Shown one piece after another: positions 1 through 6,923 of a stretch of 11,387 bases of DNA (position 1 is its first letter; each line of letters starts with the position of its first letter). This DNA is from Melioribacter roseus (GTDB taxonomy: Bacteria > Bacteroidota > Ignavibacteria > Ignavibacteriales > Melioribacteraceae), in assembly GCA_020724325.1 (NCBI GenBank), contig DYHC01000031.1, forward strand, positions 1 to 11,387, written 5' to 3'. The position numbers and the translations under genes are program-made. Under the pieces are notes generated by a model. The model searched no databases, was not told the DNA's origin, and saw only the letters and a list, made by a program, of their open reading frames with translations.

Positions 1-399
1 GCTTGCATTTCTTGTAATAGCAACCTCTGCTTTATCGCATCCGAATAAGATAGCAAGCTTTTCACGAACAGTTTCAACTTGCGGTTCTACATGCCGCCAC
101 ATAAAATAAGCTGGCGCCTGATTGCAATAATCGATGTAGCGCTTAAAAGTATCTATTACAACTTTAGGTGCCGGCGAAACACCGCCGTTGTTAAGATTGA
201 TTAATGTTCTGTCTACATCAAAAGCAGATTGAATTCGCCCCCAGAATGCATCATCGGAGGCGAGGAGTTTGGCTGATTTATCAAGAGCCATCTCTTCTAC
301 AGCTTCTGCAACACGTGCAATTGCATCGGTTTTTAAAACTACAAATGCTGCACCGGTAGTAAGTAGAAATTTGTTTAAAAATTCTCTGCGTGACGACAT
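1..399 (-). CDS. Tat-exported class V aminotransferase-like PLP enzyme (isopenicillin-N-epimerase/cysteine-desulfurase fold), N-terminal 133 residues
   Basis: The reverse strand reads open from an ATG at 399 to the left edge with no stop, so only the N-terminus is present. Residues 3-10 (SRREFLNK) match the twin-arginine consensus S-R-R-x-F-L-x-K and are followed by a hydrophobic stretch (about 11-22), which points to folded export by Tat. Residues 68-76 (INLNNGGVSP, approximately) and 128-132 (ITRNA) are hallmarks of class V aminotransferase-fold proteins annotated as isopenicillin N epimerase or selenocysteine lyase-like. The PLP lysine lies beyond the window. A good ribosome site (AGAGGA, about 6 bases before the ATG) supports the start. 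It is divergent from mgsA. Substrate and reaction cannot be deduced; export of a PLP enzyme of this fold is recurrent in this family but its role is unclear. Confidence 0.85.
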   Translation of the reverse strand, partial: MSSRREFLNKFLLTTGAAFVVLKTDAIARVAEAVEEMALDKSAKLLASDDAFWGRIQSAFDVDRTLINLNNGGVSPAPKVVIDTFKRYIDYCNQAPAYFMWRHVEPQVETVREKLAILFGCDKAEVAITRNAS

Positions 400-616
400 G
401 TTAATCCTCTATAAATTTTGTTTTCAAATTTTGGAATAATTTTTTCAAAAGCAAATATAATTTCTTAATATTTTTTTAACAGGAAATTAAAACAAATTTA
501 TTAGAAATAGTTGGCTTTGTTTATTACTTTAGCACAAGAATATTTACGACCCTGAAAAAGAATGAGCAGTACTAATCGGGTGTTTTTATAAATCAAAAAA
601 GTGAAAGGGTACAATC
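400..616. promoter_or_regulatory. Divergent intergenic region between the aminotransferase-like gene and mgsA
   Basis: This 217-base AT-rich gap separates two genes pointing away from each other, so it should contain both promoters. I could not pick out a convincing -10/-35 pair for either. The ribosome site of the left gene lies at its left end, and an AAAGGG ribosome site for mgsA lies at 604-609. A reverse-strand open frame crossing this gap has a composition unlike a real protein and is not called. Confidence 0.4.
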
Positions 617-1099
617 GTGGCAGAGGAAATAAAAAAGGATTTGTTGAGCAGAAAAACAATTGCGCTTGTAGCTCATGATAATAAGAAAGTGGATTTAATT
701 GAATGGGCAAAGTATAACCGGGATTCACTTGCCAATCATACTATTCTGGCAACGGGAACAACTGGAACATTGCTTGAAAAAACTCTTAACATAAAAATAG
801 AAAAACTGCAGAGCGGTCCTTTAGGCGGCGATCAACAGATTGGTGCAATGATTACCCAGAGTGAAATAGACCTTCTGATTTTTTTCTGGGATCCTTTAGA
901 AGCTCAGCCTCACGACCCGGATGTTAAAGCACTTTTAAGAATTGCTGTAGTATGGAATATTCCAATTGCATGTAACCGCGCTTCTGCAGATTTTATTTTT
1001 TCCTCTCCTTTAATGACTAGTGAATACGCCCGTTTAGTACCCGATTACCAGAATTACAGAAAAAGAAGAATTTTAACCGGAGATAATACAGATGATTAG
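617..1099 (+). CDS. mgsA: Methylglyoxal synthase
   Basis: Converts dihydroxyacetone phosphate to methylglyoxal and phosphate, a bypass of lower glycolysis that releases phosphate when triose phosphates accumulate; cytosolic. The 160-residue product is close to the usual length (E. coli about 152) and aligns nearly end to end. Visible active-site features are H20-D21 (ALVAHD), the phosphate-binding ATGTTG at 45-50, the catalytic D72 in GPLGGDQQ, and H99 and D102 in [10 protein letters not shown]. Each is offset by one from the E. coli numbering. The start is GTG, chosen because AAAGGG lies 7 bases upstream and the N-terminus matches the family length. Its last 8 bases overlap the ATG of the broken DinB gene downstream, suggesting an operon. 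No sign of decay here, unlike its neighbours. Confidence 0.97.
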   Translation: MAEEIKKDLLSRKTIALVAHDNKKVDLIEWAKYNRDSLANHTILATGTTGTLLEKTLNIKIEKLQSGPLGGDQQIGAMITQSEIDLLIFFWDPLEAQPHDPDVKALLRIAVVWNIPIACNRASADFIFSSPLMTSEYARLVPDYQNYRKRRILTGDNTDD

Positions 1100-1629
1100 A
1101 CCTGACAAATCAGAATATGCTGATTATTATCACAAACATGTATCGGAAGTACCGGATGTCAGCATAACCGGTCTTCGAGAGGAATTGAACGCTTCTGTTC
1201 AACGTTTATACGTAATAGATGAGGAAATCAAAAAACAGATATTAACCCGGCAAGTGGAGTACACGCGAAGCAGCGGGACGCATAATTGACTCTGAACGAA
1301 TTTTTGCTTACCGTGCATTAAGATCACGGGGCGATTAGAAACCTTTGCATGGATTTGATGAAAACTTTTTTACCGCTAATTCCAATTATAATGAATTTAA
1401 CCCGCCTCTGATGATAGAGGAATTTTTTCATTTACGCAGACCGACAATCAGTTTATTTAGATCGATGAGAAATGATATGTTGCTGCGGAAAGGGAATGCT
1501 TCTGGCTATGAAGTTACAGTTAGAGGATTAGTATATATAATTGTTGGGCATATGGAATATTATTTAAAAGTAATAAAAGAGAGGTATCTAAATGCCGCTT
1601 CTAATATTAGCATACCCTACAATAGATAA
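1092..1629 (+). pseudogene. DinB/YfiT-family protein (DinB_2), frameshifted with two in-frame stops
   Basis: The N-terminal part (1092 to about 1230; begins [17 protein letters not shown]) and the C-terminal part (IIDSERIFAYRALRSRGD, then LHGFDENFF, then GNASGYEVTVRGLVYIIVGH) together cover a whole DinB_2 four-helix-bundle protein, but in different frames. The shift lies at or near a run of six A at 1230-1235; removing one A restores IKNRY before PGKWS. In the restored frame a TAA at 1243-1245 and a TAG at 1336-1338 sit where relatives usually carry Glu or Lys, so single G-to-T or A-to-T changes could explain them. The family's metal-binding histidines are also damaged: GHIID reads GRIID, and the C-terminal GHxxHH reads GHMEYY. 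DinB_2 proteins are metal-dependent, thiol-transferase-like enzymes of mostly unknown substrate. It overlaps mgsA upstream and the 2H-like gene downstream, and would otherwise have been the middle gene of that operon. Confidence 0.85.
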
Positions 1630-2116
1630 GAAAGATTTCAACTGGATACAATCAATCCGCAAAGAACACGACGAACGTTATTACAAAGTTGTTAACCCTC
1701 ATTTTGCGATTGTATCCCCGGCAATCAGCTGCGAGTATAATCAATTATCGGCTCATGTTAAGAAAGAATCCGGAAAGTTTGGAACCTTTTTCTTTGTTCT
1801 GAGATGTGCCCAGATAGTAAAAGATCCATTTAACAGCTATACAGATGTTTGTTTAATACCTGAAGAGGGATACCGCTTGTTTGTAAAATTACACGATGCT
1901 CTCTACAAAGGATTTCTTGAAAAAGAATTACGCTTAGATATTCCATTCATCCCCCGATTAGGAATTGCTAACAATATTGATCCTCTAAAGTGTAAAAATC
2001 TTGCAGATAAAATAAATAGCAAGAATATCGAAATAGTCGGCGCAATTAATAAACTTGACATTGTTTCTTACGAAGAGAACGCCGTAAAAACTCTTGGAGC
2101 TATTGTGCTGCAATAA
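1592..2116 (+). CDS. 2H phosphoesterase (2'-5' RNA ligase/CPDase) family-like protein with degenerate catalytic motifs
   Basis: The 174-residue length and layout fit the 2H superfamily: an N-terminal beta strand (LLILAYP), a motif-1 region at 36-42 (PHFAIVS), a middle section, and a motif-2 region at 118-126 (PFIPRLGIA). Active members carry two H-x-T/S motifs that hydrolyse 2',3'-cyclic phosphates or ligate 2'-5' RNA ends. Here motif 1 keeps H37 but has Ala in the Thr/Ser place, and motif 2 has R122-L-G where FIPH-x-T is expected, so the second catalytic histidine is absent. The protein is probably inactive as a classical 2H enzyme, or has kept only binding. The start is supported by AGAGAGG ending 7 bases upstream; it overlaps the end of the DinB pseudogene by 38 bases. 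The reading frame is intact. Family assignment rests on layout and is moderately sure. Confidence 0.7.
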   Translation: MPLLILAYPTIDKKDFNWIQSIRKEHDERYYKVVNPHFAIVSPAISCEYNQLSAHVKKESGKFGTFFFVLRCAQIVKDPFNSYTDVCLIPEEGYRLFVKLHDALYKGFLEKELRLDIPFIPRLGIANNIDPLKCKNLADKINSKNIEIVGAINKLDIVSYEENAVKTLGAIVLQ

Positions 2117-2195
2117 AACTAAATTAGACAAAACCAATTTGAGTACAACACGACTAATGATTTAGAATTTCCACAAATAACTTAAGCACCTATTA

Positions 2196-2534
2196 GTGAA
2201 GGACATAAAACACATATTAAAAAAAATAAATCTAGAAGCGGTTCTCTGGATTTTCGCACTATTCTACTTATTACTCATCAATCCTTATGAAGTTCAGAAG
2301 TTCACATTATGCCCTTTTCACAATTTGGGTATTGAGCAGTGTCCGGGCTGCGGAATAGGAAGATCAATTTCGTTTTTATATCAAGGAGATGTTGCGCGTT
2401 CAATAGAAACTCACCCGCTTGGAATTGCCGCATTAATATTAATTACGTTTAGGATAATTCAGTTGACAAAACAAACTATAAAAAACATTCAACAACAAAA
2501 GAGAGGTGGTTCATGGCAAACGTCTATGAATTAA
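2196..2534 (+). CDS. DUF2752 small membrane protein
   Basis: A 112-residue protein with two predicted membrane helices (about 14-29 and 74-90) and, between them, the DUF2752 signature: C39-P-F-H followed by C49-P-G-C52-G-I-G-R-S. The paired cysteines suggest metal or redox chemistry at the membrane surface, but the family has no established function. The start is GTG; an in-frame TAA at 2178-2180 and the lack of any ATG leave it as the only sensible start, although no Shine-Dalgarno sequence is visible. Its last 22 bases overlap the TM2 gene, so the two are very likely co-transcribed and perhaps translationally coupled. A 79-base gap separates it from the 2H-like gene upstream. Confidence 0.85.
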   Translation: MKDIKHILKKINLEAVLWIFALFYLLLINPYEVQKFTLCPFHNLGIEQCPGCGIGRSISFLYQGDVARSIETHPLGIAALILITFRIIQLTKQTIKNIQQQKRGGSWQTSMN

Positions 2535-2857
2535 TGCCCGAGATTATGGGCGAAGAACAAGTGTACATCTCAAGCATAATAAAAAATCTTGACGATCAGA
2601 AAGCTCAGCTGTTTGCAAACATTTATCGCGCTCGAAGAAGAGACCCGATGGTTATACTTCTTGTTACACTCGCTGGCTTTTTAGGTATTGCCGGCATTCA
2701 AAGATTTTTAACAGAGCAGATTGGGCTTGGTATTTTGTATTTGCTGACTTGCGGTATCTGTTTAATCGGCACAATCATAGACCTGGTTAATTACCAGAGA
2801 ATTGCATTCGAATATAACCAGAAACAAGCCGCTCAAATTATTATGATGATCAAATAA
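2513..2857 (+). CDS. TM2-domain membrane protein
   Basis: A 114-residue protein with a soluble, partly charged N-terminus (1-43, containing the basic RARRR at 39-43) and a TM2 domain at about 47-93: two hydrophobic helices joined by a short turn, with the family pattern G-x-x-G-x-x-R-F (residues 58-65, GIAGIQRF), then a Gly-rich second helix ending in IGTIIDLV. TM2 proteins are widespread but functionally undefined in bacteria. The ATG is preceded by a strong ribosome site (GAGAGGTGG, 2501-2509) that lies inside the DUF2752 coding region, supporting this start despite the 22-base overlap. The neighbouring membrane protein suggests a shared envelope role; that is inference only. Confidence 0.87.
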   Translation: MANVYELMPEIMGEEQVYISSIIKNLDDQKAQLFANIYRARRRDPMVILLVTLAGFLGIAGIQRFLTEQIGLGILYLLTCGICLIGTIIDLVNYQRIAFEYNQKQAAQIIMMIK

Positions 2858-2945
2858 AACATTCGTAATTCCTTTGTTCTAATGTGGACTTATCATTAAT
2901 TTTGAGCAGCTGGTAAGTGTAATTCTACTCTTATTGTTACCCTTA

Positions 2946-2951
2946 TATAAT
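2946..2951 (+). promoter_or_regulatory. Possible -10 box for cspA
   Basis: TATAAT occurs 28 bases before the cspA start codon in an AT-rich gap of 122 bases. No convincing -35 hexamer is found 16-18 bases upstream, and lineages near Bacteroidota often use a different promoter consensus, so this is a weak call. If it is used, the leader would be about 22 bases, too short for a cspA-type thermosensing 5' UTR. Confidence 0.25.
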
Positions 2952-2979
2952 TGTTAAAATATTTCATAGGAGTTTTTCG

Positions 2980-3192
2980 ATGGCAGAACGTGAAAACGGA
3001 ACTGTTAAATGGTTCAATTCTGCAAAAGGTTTTGGTTTTATTGAACGGGCAAAAGGTGGAGATGTTTTTGTTCACTTCTCTTCAATTAAAGCAGAAGGTT
3101 TCAAGAGTCTTGAAAAAGGTCAGAAAGTTGAGTTCACTGTTGGTGACGGACCCAAGGGACCACAAGCTCAGGACATCACCATTGTGAAATAA
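2980..3192 (+). CDS. cspA: CspA-family cold-shock protein
   Basis: A 70-residue single cold-shock domain, the standard length for this family. It binds single-stranded RNA or DNA and acts as an RNA chaperone, melting secondary structure during cold shock or growth transitions. RNP1 is K16-G-F-G-F-I21 and RNP2 is V29-F-V-H-F33; the preceding G-T-V-K-W-F-N (7-13) supplies W11 and F12 for base stacking. An AGGAG ribosome site at 2968-2972 sits 7 bases before the ATG. It appears to be monocistronic: a 122-base gap precedes it and a 449-base gap follows. A longer open frame in another phase overlaps it but has no family resemblance. Whether this copy is cold-inducible cannot be told. Confidence 0.97.
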   Translation: MAERENGTVKWFNSAKGFGFIERAKGGDVFVHFSSIKAEGFKSLEKGQKVEFTVGDGPKGPQAQDITIVK

Positions 3193-3641
3193 CAAAATAT
3201 ATTAAGCGCGGCAGTTTCCCGGATCCAAGTTTTTTTATTTCTTCTTATTCAGTTTCTAAATTCTTAATTAATATTGTACTTAGCCCGTTGTATGAATTAA
3301 GCAGTGGTTAAGCAAAAATAATTCTTCGTTTGAAAAACGGAACGCAGATTAAACTGATTTTTTATGATTTACACGGAAAATTTTTGAAGAATTATTTTTG
3401 CTTAAGTTTTCCATTATTCTATTCTAATTCACACAACAGGTTGAACTTAATACAGATTCACATTGTTACGATCTTTATAAAAGATGGATTCTTAAAGTGA
3501 ACCCAAACCAAATATATTCTCTGTTTTTCAGCATTACGAAAAAATATTCCTCTTCTTTTAAAAGTATCTGTTGTTGTTGCTTCTAATTTTTACTCTGCAA
3601 TAATTCATTTCAAATAAAAAATTTTAGCAGGATAGATTAAT
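3193..3641. other. 449-base non-coding gap between cspA and cysE
   Basis: No credible coding region is present on either strand. The left end has a T-rich stretch (about 3220-3237) that could be the tail of a cspA terminator, but I could not fold a clear stem before it. The centre holds the 98-base inverted-repeat element at 3308-3405. A short ATCTTT/AAAGAT stem with a 3-base loop lies at 3471-3485, too small to call. The right end carries an AGGA ribosome site for cysE at 3629-3632. I saw no T-box, SAM riboswitch or other cysteine-related leader. Confidence 0.7.
3308..3405. repeat. 98-base element with perfect 20-base inverted arms
   Basis: The left arm at 3308-3327 (TTAAGCAAAAATAATTCTTC) is the exact reverse complement of the segment at 3386-3405. 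The 58 bases between them hold GGAACGCAGATT (3339-3350), TTTATGATTT (3361-3370) and ACACGGA, words that recur in the 80-base palindrome at 6924-7003. The pairing stops sharply at both ends of the arms. It lies in a gene-free gap and encodes nothing. The design is that of a small palindromic dispersed repeat (REP- or MITE-like); as RNA it would form a long stem with a large loop. Confidence 0.75.
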
Positions 3642-4493
3642 ATGGAAATGAGCCATAATTTAGATTCATTCGTTGACGAGTTGGTAAATAAAAGAGAATT
3701 GCATACGTGCACAATCTCTCTAAAAAATAATACTATCAAATTTATTGATAACCAGATTAGTTTTTTATTCCCTCATTTTGCAGAAAAAGTATTAACAGAT
3801 AAAAAAAGTGTTGTACAACAAATAGAATCAATAGAAAAGCATTTAATTAAATTAATTGGCTCTATTAACGGCTCGTCCAGAATCAACAAGGAAAATATAG
3901 CGCGGAGTTACATTGAAAAGCTGCCGGAAATTCACAGCAAATTATGGTTGGATGCAAATGCAATTTATGAAGGCGATCCGGCAGCAGAAAGTATAGATGA
4001 GGTTATACTTGCTTATCCGGGTTTTATGGCAATATTAATATACAGACTTGCTCATGAAATTTATAAGCTAAGAGTACCAATATTGCCAAGAATAATGTCG
4101 GAACATGCTCACCAAATAACCGGCGTAGATATACACCCGGGCGCAATTATTGGCTCGCCGTTTTTTATTGATCATGGTACCGGAATTGTTATTGGAGAAA
4201 CAACCGTAATAGGCAATAACGTAAAAATATATCAGGGAGTAACTCTTGGCGCACTTAGTGTTAAAAAAGAATTATCACATGTAAAAAGGCATCCGACAAT
4301 AGAAGATGATGTAATAATCTATGCACAGGCAGTTATTCTCGGAGGCAATACAGTAATCGGAAAAAACAGCGTAATTGGCGGTAACTCATGGATTGTTCAA
4401 AGTATTCCTCCAAATTCTGTTGTAAATAATAAAAACGAAGTAAGAATTAGAACAAGTAAAGATTTTGAAGACCCAATTAATTTTATTATCTGA
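3642..4493 (+). CDS. cysE: Serine O-acetyltransferase, EpsC/SrpH-type
   Basis: Transfers acetyl from acetyl-CoA to L-serine, giving O-acetylserine, the first step of cysteine synthesis; cytosolic. The 283 residues divide into an N-terminal helical region (about 1-130) and a left-handed beta-helix of hexapeptide repeats (about 160-260). The stretch [19 protein letters not shown] (110-128) and [36 protein letters not shown] are typical of the EpsC subgroup. D112, H178 (IDHGTG) and H217 (KRHP) correspond to the catalytic and binding residues of E. coli CysE (D92, H158, H193). The start ATG has AGGA 9 bases upstream; a second ATG two codons on is possible. It is followed 11 bases later by cysK, so the two form an operon. 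A CysE-CysK cysteine synthase complex is possible, but the C-terminal tail ends in ...DPINFII, and Ile-Ile at the end fits the known need for a terminal Ile. Confidence 0.95.
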   Translation: MEMSHNLDSFVDELVNKRELHTCTISLKNNTIKFIDNQISFLFPHFAEKVLTDKKSVVQQIESIEKHLIKLIGSINGSSRINKENIARSYIEKLPEIHSKLWLDANAIYEGDPAAESIDEVILAYPGFMAILIYRLAHEIYKLRVPILPRIMSEHAHQITGVDIHPGAIIGSPFFIDHGTGIVIGETTVIGNNVKIYQGVTLGALSVKKELSHVKRHPTIEDDVIIYAQAVILGGNTVIGKNSVIGGNSWIVQSIPPNSVVNNKNEVRIRTSKDFEDPINFII

Positions 4494-4504
4494 AAGGAAA
4501 CATT

Positions 4505-5416
4505 ATGAAAGCAAACAATATACTCGAAACTATTGGTAATACTCCGCATGTTAAAATTAATCGTCTCTTTGGTAATACACACGAGGTGTGGATAAAATTA
4601 GAACGTGCAAATCCGGGTGCAAGCATTAAAGATAGAATTGCTCTATCCATGATAGAAGAAGCCGAAAAGCAAGGAATATTAAAACCCGAAAGCATAATTG
4701 TTGAACCAACTTCTGGCAACACCGGAATTGGATTAGCTATGGTTGCCGCTGTTAAAGGTTACCAGCTAATTTTAGTAATGCCGGAATCAATGTCGGTAGA
4801 ACGTAGAAAAATAATGGCTGCCTTCGGAGCAAAATTCGAATTAACGCCCCGTGATTTAGGCATGAAAGGTGCAATAGAAAAAGCAAATGAAATTGCTCTC
4901 AGAAATCCTAATGTTTGGATACCCCAGCAATTTGAAAACGAGGCTAACGTAAAAATACATATTAATACAACCGCTAAAGAAATATTGAATGATTTTCAGG
5001 ATGGTATAGACTATCTAATAACAGGTGTTGGAACCGGCGGTCATATAACTGGAGTCTCAAAGGTATTAAAAGAAAAATTTCCTCATCTTATTACCTTTGC
5101 GGTTGAACCCGAACTATCACCCGTACTCTCTGGCGGAAAACCTGGTCCGCATCCAATTCAAGGAATTGGAGCGGGATTTATTCCCAAAATATTAGATACT
5201 TCTGTTTTTGATGGCATAATAACAATATCGAAAGAAGAAGCATTTGAATTTGCTCAACGTGCTGCAAGAGAAGAAGGAATTTTTATGGGAATTTCTTCCG
5301 GTGCATCCCTTGCCGCTGTATCAAAAAAATTAAAAGAAATTCCAGAAGAAAAAAAGATCCTTACATTTAATTACGATACCGGCGAAAGATATTTATCAAT
5401 AGAGGGTTTATACTGA
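4505..5416 (+). CDS. cysK: Cysteine synthase A (O-acetylserine sulfhydrylase)
   Basis: Second step of cysteine synthesis: replaces the acetate of O-acetylserine with sulfide, using PLP. The 303-residue fold-type II enzyme has the PLP lysine K42 in ASIKDRIA, the substrate loop PTSGNTG (68-74), [12 protein letters not shown] (141-152), the phosphate-binding GTGGH (176-180), and S264-S265 in MGISSGAS, which holds the pyridine nitrogen. The C-terminal DTGERYLS is family-typical. An AAGGA ribosome site (4494-4498) lies 6 bases before the ATG and immediately after the cysE stop, so it is translated from the same message. Cystathionine beta-synthase-like relatives are possible in principle, but length and partner favour CysK. 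Confidence 0.97.
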   Translation: MKANNILETIGNTPHVKINRLFGNTHEVWIKLERANPGASIKDRIALSMIEEAEKQGILKPESIIVEPTSGNTGIGLAMVAAVKGYQLILVMPESMSVERRKIMAAFGAKFELTPRDLGMKGAIEKANEIALRNPNVWIPQQFENEANVKIHINTTAKEILNDFQDGIDYLITGVGTGGHITGVSKVLKEKFPHLITFAVEPELSPVLSGGKPGPHPIQGIGAGFIPKILDTSVFDGIITISKEEAFEFAQRAAREEGIFMGISSGASLAAVSKKLKEIPEEKKILTFNYDTGERYLSIEGLY

Positions 5417-5433
5417 GATCGTTTTATAATTTT

Positions 5434-5461
5434 ACTCCCGTTCTTAAATAAGAATGGGAGT
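5434..5461. terminator. Bidirectional hairpin between cysK and the decarboxylase gene
   Basis: ACTCCCGTTCTTA (5434-5446) pairs with TAAGAATGGGAGT (5449-5461), a 13-base stem with one G-U wobble and a very short loop. It lies 17 bases after the cysK stop and 11 bases beyond the 3' end of the oppositely oriented decarboxylase gene, the right place for a shared terminator. Neither side is followed by a good run of T, so it may act as an mRNA 3'-end stabiliser instead. Confidence 0.65.
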
Positions 5462-5472
5462 AACAATAAATT

Positions 5473-6909
5473 CTAAGATTCTAGTTCACGCAATTTTTCT
5501 TTAATTAATTTCCATGCAGACTCAACATGCTTTTCTTCCATTCTCAACCCTGATATTACCAATCTGATTGTAAACTTTCCTTTTAGTTTTGTATGAACCA
5601 GAAACACTTTACCGGTTTCATTTATTGAATGAAGTAATTTTTCGTTAAGTACATTTAATTCGTCTTCACTTAGGTTATTAATTGGTTTTGCACGAAAACA
5701 AATTGTACCGAAATAAACCGGAGCTAATCTTTCGAAGTTAGAATTTTCATCAACCCAGCTGGCAAAAAGTTTTGCTAATCTTAAATGTTCGCGTAATCTT
5801 TGTTGTAATCCTTCTACACCAAAGTAACGAAGAACAAACCATAATTTAAGCGAGCGGAATCTTCTGCCAAGCTGAATTCCGTAGTCCATGTAATTAATTA
5901 CCGATTCTTCCGGTGTTTTAAGATATTCGGGAACAAGACTGAATGCTCTTTTCAGAACATCCGGCTTAGATGTGTAGAGAATACTAAAATCGACAGGAAC
6001 GAAGAGCCATTTATGAGGATTGATTACTATCGAATCGGCTCTTTCCATTCCCTTAAAATAATTTTTCATTTCAGGAAGCATTGCGGTTACACCTGCATAG
6101 GCGCTATCAACATGCAGCCATAAATTTTCCTTTTCACATATATCTGCAATTGAATCAACAGGGTCTACCGCAGTTGAAGATGTAGTTCCAATTGTAGCAA
6201 CCACACAAAACGGAAGGTTACCTTTTGATCTATCTTCTTTAATTGCATCTATTAATTTATTTGGGATCATTGCAAAGTTTTCATCAGTAGATATTTTTCT
6301 TATACCGTTTAATCCAATGCCAAGCGTAATAGCAGCTTTATCGATTGACGAATGCGTCTGTTCCGTGCAATAAAGAATCAGCTTGGGTAAGCCGTGCACT
6401 CCATTTGTGCGGAAATCCAGACCGGTGTATTCACGCGCTGCAGCAATAGCATGCATTGTGCTTACCGATGCAGTATCATACACAATTCCAAAGTAAATTG
6501 GAGTAAGTCCTATTAATTCCCGAAACCAGTTGAGAACTGTTTCCTCCAGTTCTGTACCGGCTGGATTCGATTTCCAGACCATTCCGTTTGCATTAAATGC
6601 TGCTGAAAGCAGCTCCCCCAAAATTCCCGGACCGCTCGATGTGGAATTAAAGTACGCCATGAAATTTGGATGATTCCAATGCGTAGTGCCCGGCAATATA
6701 ATTTTATTCAAGTCATCTATTATTTTATCGAACGATTCACCAATCTCTGGAGCTTTATATGGTAAATTAGACTTTACATCGCCGGGTTTTACTTGTGCAA
6801 GCACGGGAAACTTTTCTATGTTAGACAGATAATCTGCAACCCAATCAATTAATTGGTAACCATACTTTATAAATTCTTCGGAAGGCATATCGTGTAATTG
6901 ATTTTTCAT
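5473..6909 (-). CDS. PLP-dependent group II amino-acid decarboxylase (aromatic-L-amino-acid decarboxylase-like)
   Basis: A 478-residue fold-type I PLP enzyme of the DDC/GAD/HDC family, predicted to decarboxylate an amino acid to an amine. Landmarks: HPNFMAYFNSTSSGPGILGELLS (80-102), PAGTELEETVLNW (116-128), Q184-T-H186 stacking on the cofactor, HVDSAYAG (266-273) with D268 binding the pyridine nitrogen, and the Schiff-base lysine K300 in INPHKW. RRFRSLKLWFVLRYFG (349-364) closely resembles animal and plant aromatic decarboxylases. The substrate (Trp, Tyr, DOPA, Phe or other) is not decidable here. The start at 6909 is preferred over an in-frame ATG 16 codons upstream because AAGGGA lies 6 bases before it and because the extra codons come from the intergenic repeat. 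It lies downstream of the hydrolase gene on the same strand and converges on cysK. Confidence 0.92.
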   Translation of the reverse strand: MKNQLHDMPSEEFIKYGYQLIDWVADYLSNIEKFPVLAQVKPGDVKSNLPYKAPEIGESFDKIIDDLNKIILPGTTHWNHPNFMAYFNSTSSGPGILGELLSAAFNANGMVWKSNPAGTELEETVLNWFRELIGLTPIYFGIVYDTASVSTMHAIAAAREYTGLDFRTNGVHGLPKLILYCTEQTHSSIDKAAITLGIGLNGIRKISTDENFAMIPNKLIDAIKEDRSKGNLPFCVVATIGTTSSTAVDPVDSIADICEKENLWLHVDSAYAGVTAMLPEMKNYFKGMERADSIVINPHKWLFVPVDFSILYTSKPDVLKRAFSLVPEYLKTPEESVINYMDYGIQLGRRFRSLKLWFVLRYFGVEGLQQRLREHLRLAKLFASWVDENSNFERLAPVYFGTICFRAKPINNLSEDELNVLNEKLLHSINETGKVFLVHTKLKGKFTIRLVISGLRMEEKHVESAWKLIKEKLRELES

Positions 6910-6921
6910 ATTAATTCCCTT
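6910..6921 (-). promoter_or_regulatory. Ribosome binding site that fixes the decarboxylase start
   Basis: Read on the minus strand, AAGGGA is followed by 6 bases and then the ATG at 6909. It rules against the longer open frame starting at 6957, whose first 16 codons fall mostly inside the palindromic repeat. The repeat begins only 2 bases upstream of this site. Confidence 0.6.
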
Positions 6922-6923
6922 AA

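Noticed and set aside
501..728. A 75-residue minus-strand open frame across the mgsA start
   Set aside because: It overlaps a clearly conserved gene, has low-complexity Phe/Leu/Tyr-rich composition, and no ribosome site or family match.
1236..1345. Stop-codon readthrough or programmed frameshifting in the DinB gene
   Set aside because: Two different stops (TAA and TAG), a separate frame change, and loss of the metal-binding histidines are better explained by decay; TAA, TAG and TGA all end other genes normally in this window.
2951..3187. A 78-residue open frame overlapping cspA in another phase
   Set aside because: It covers the well-conserved cold-shock gene, shows no family resemblance, and its start is not backed by a ribosome site.
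3471..3485. ATCTTT/AAAGAT mini-hairpin as a terminator
   Set aside because: The six-pair stem is AT-rich, has a three-base loop and no T-run after it; such stems are common by chance in this base composition.
3193..3641. A cysteine- or methionine-responsive riboswitch or T-box upstream of cysE
   Set aside because: No T-box consensus or SAM-riboswitch core was recognisable, and the only strong structure is the inverted-repeat element about 236 bases before the gene.
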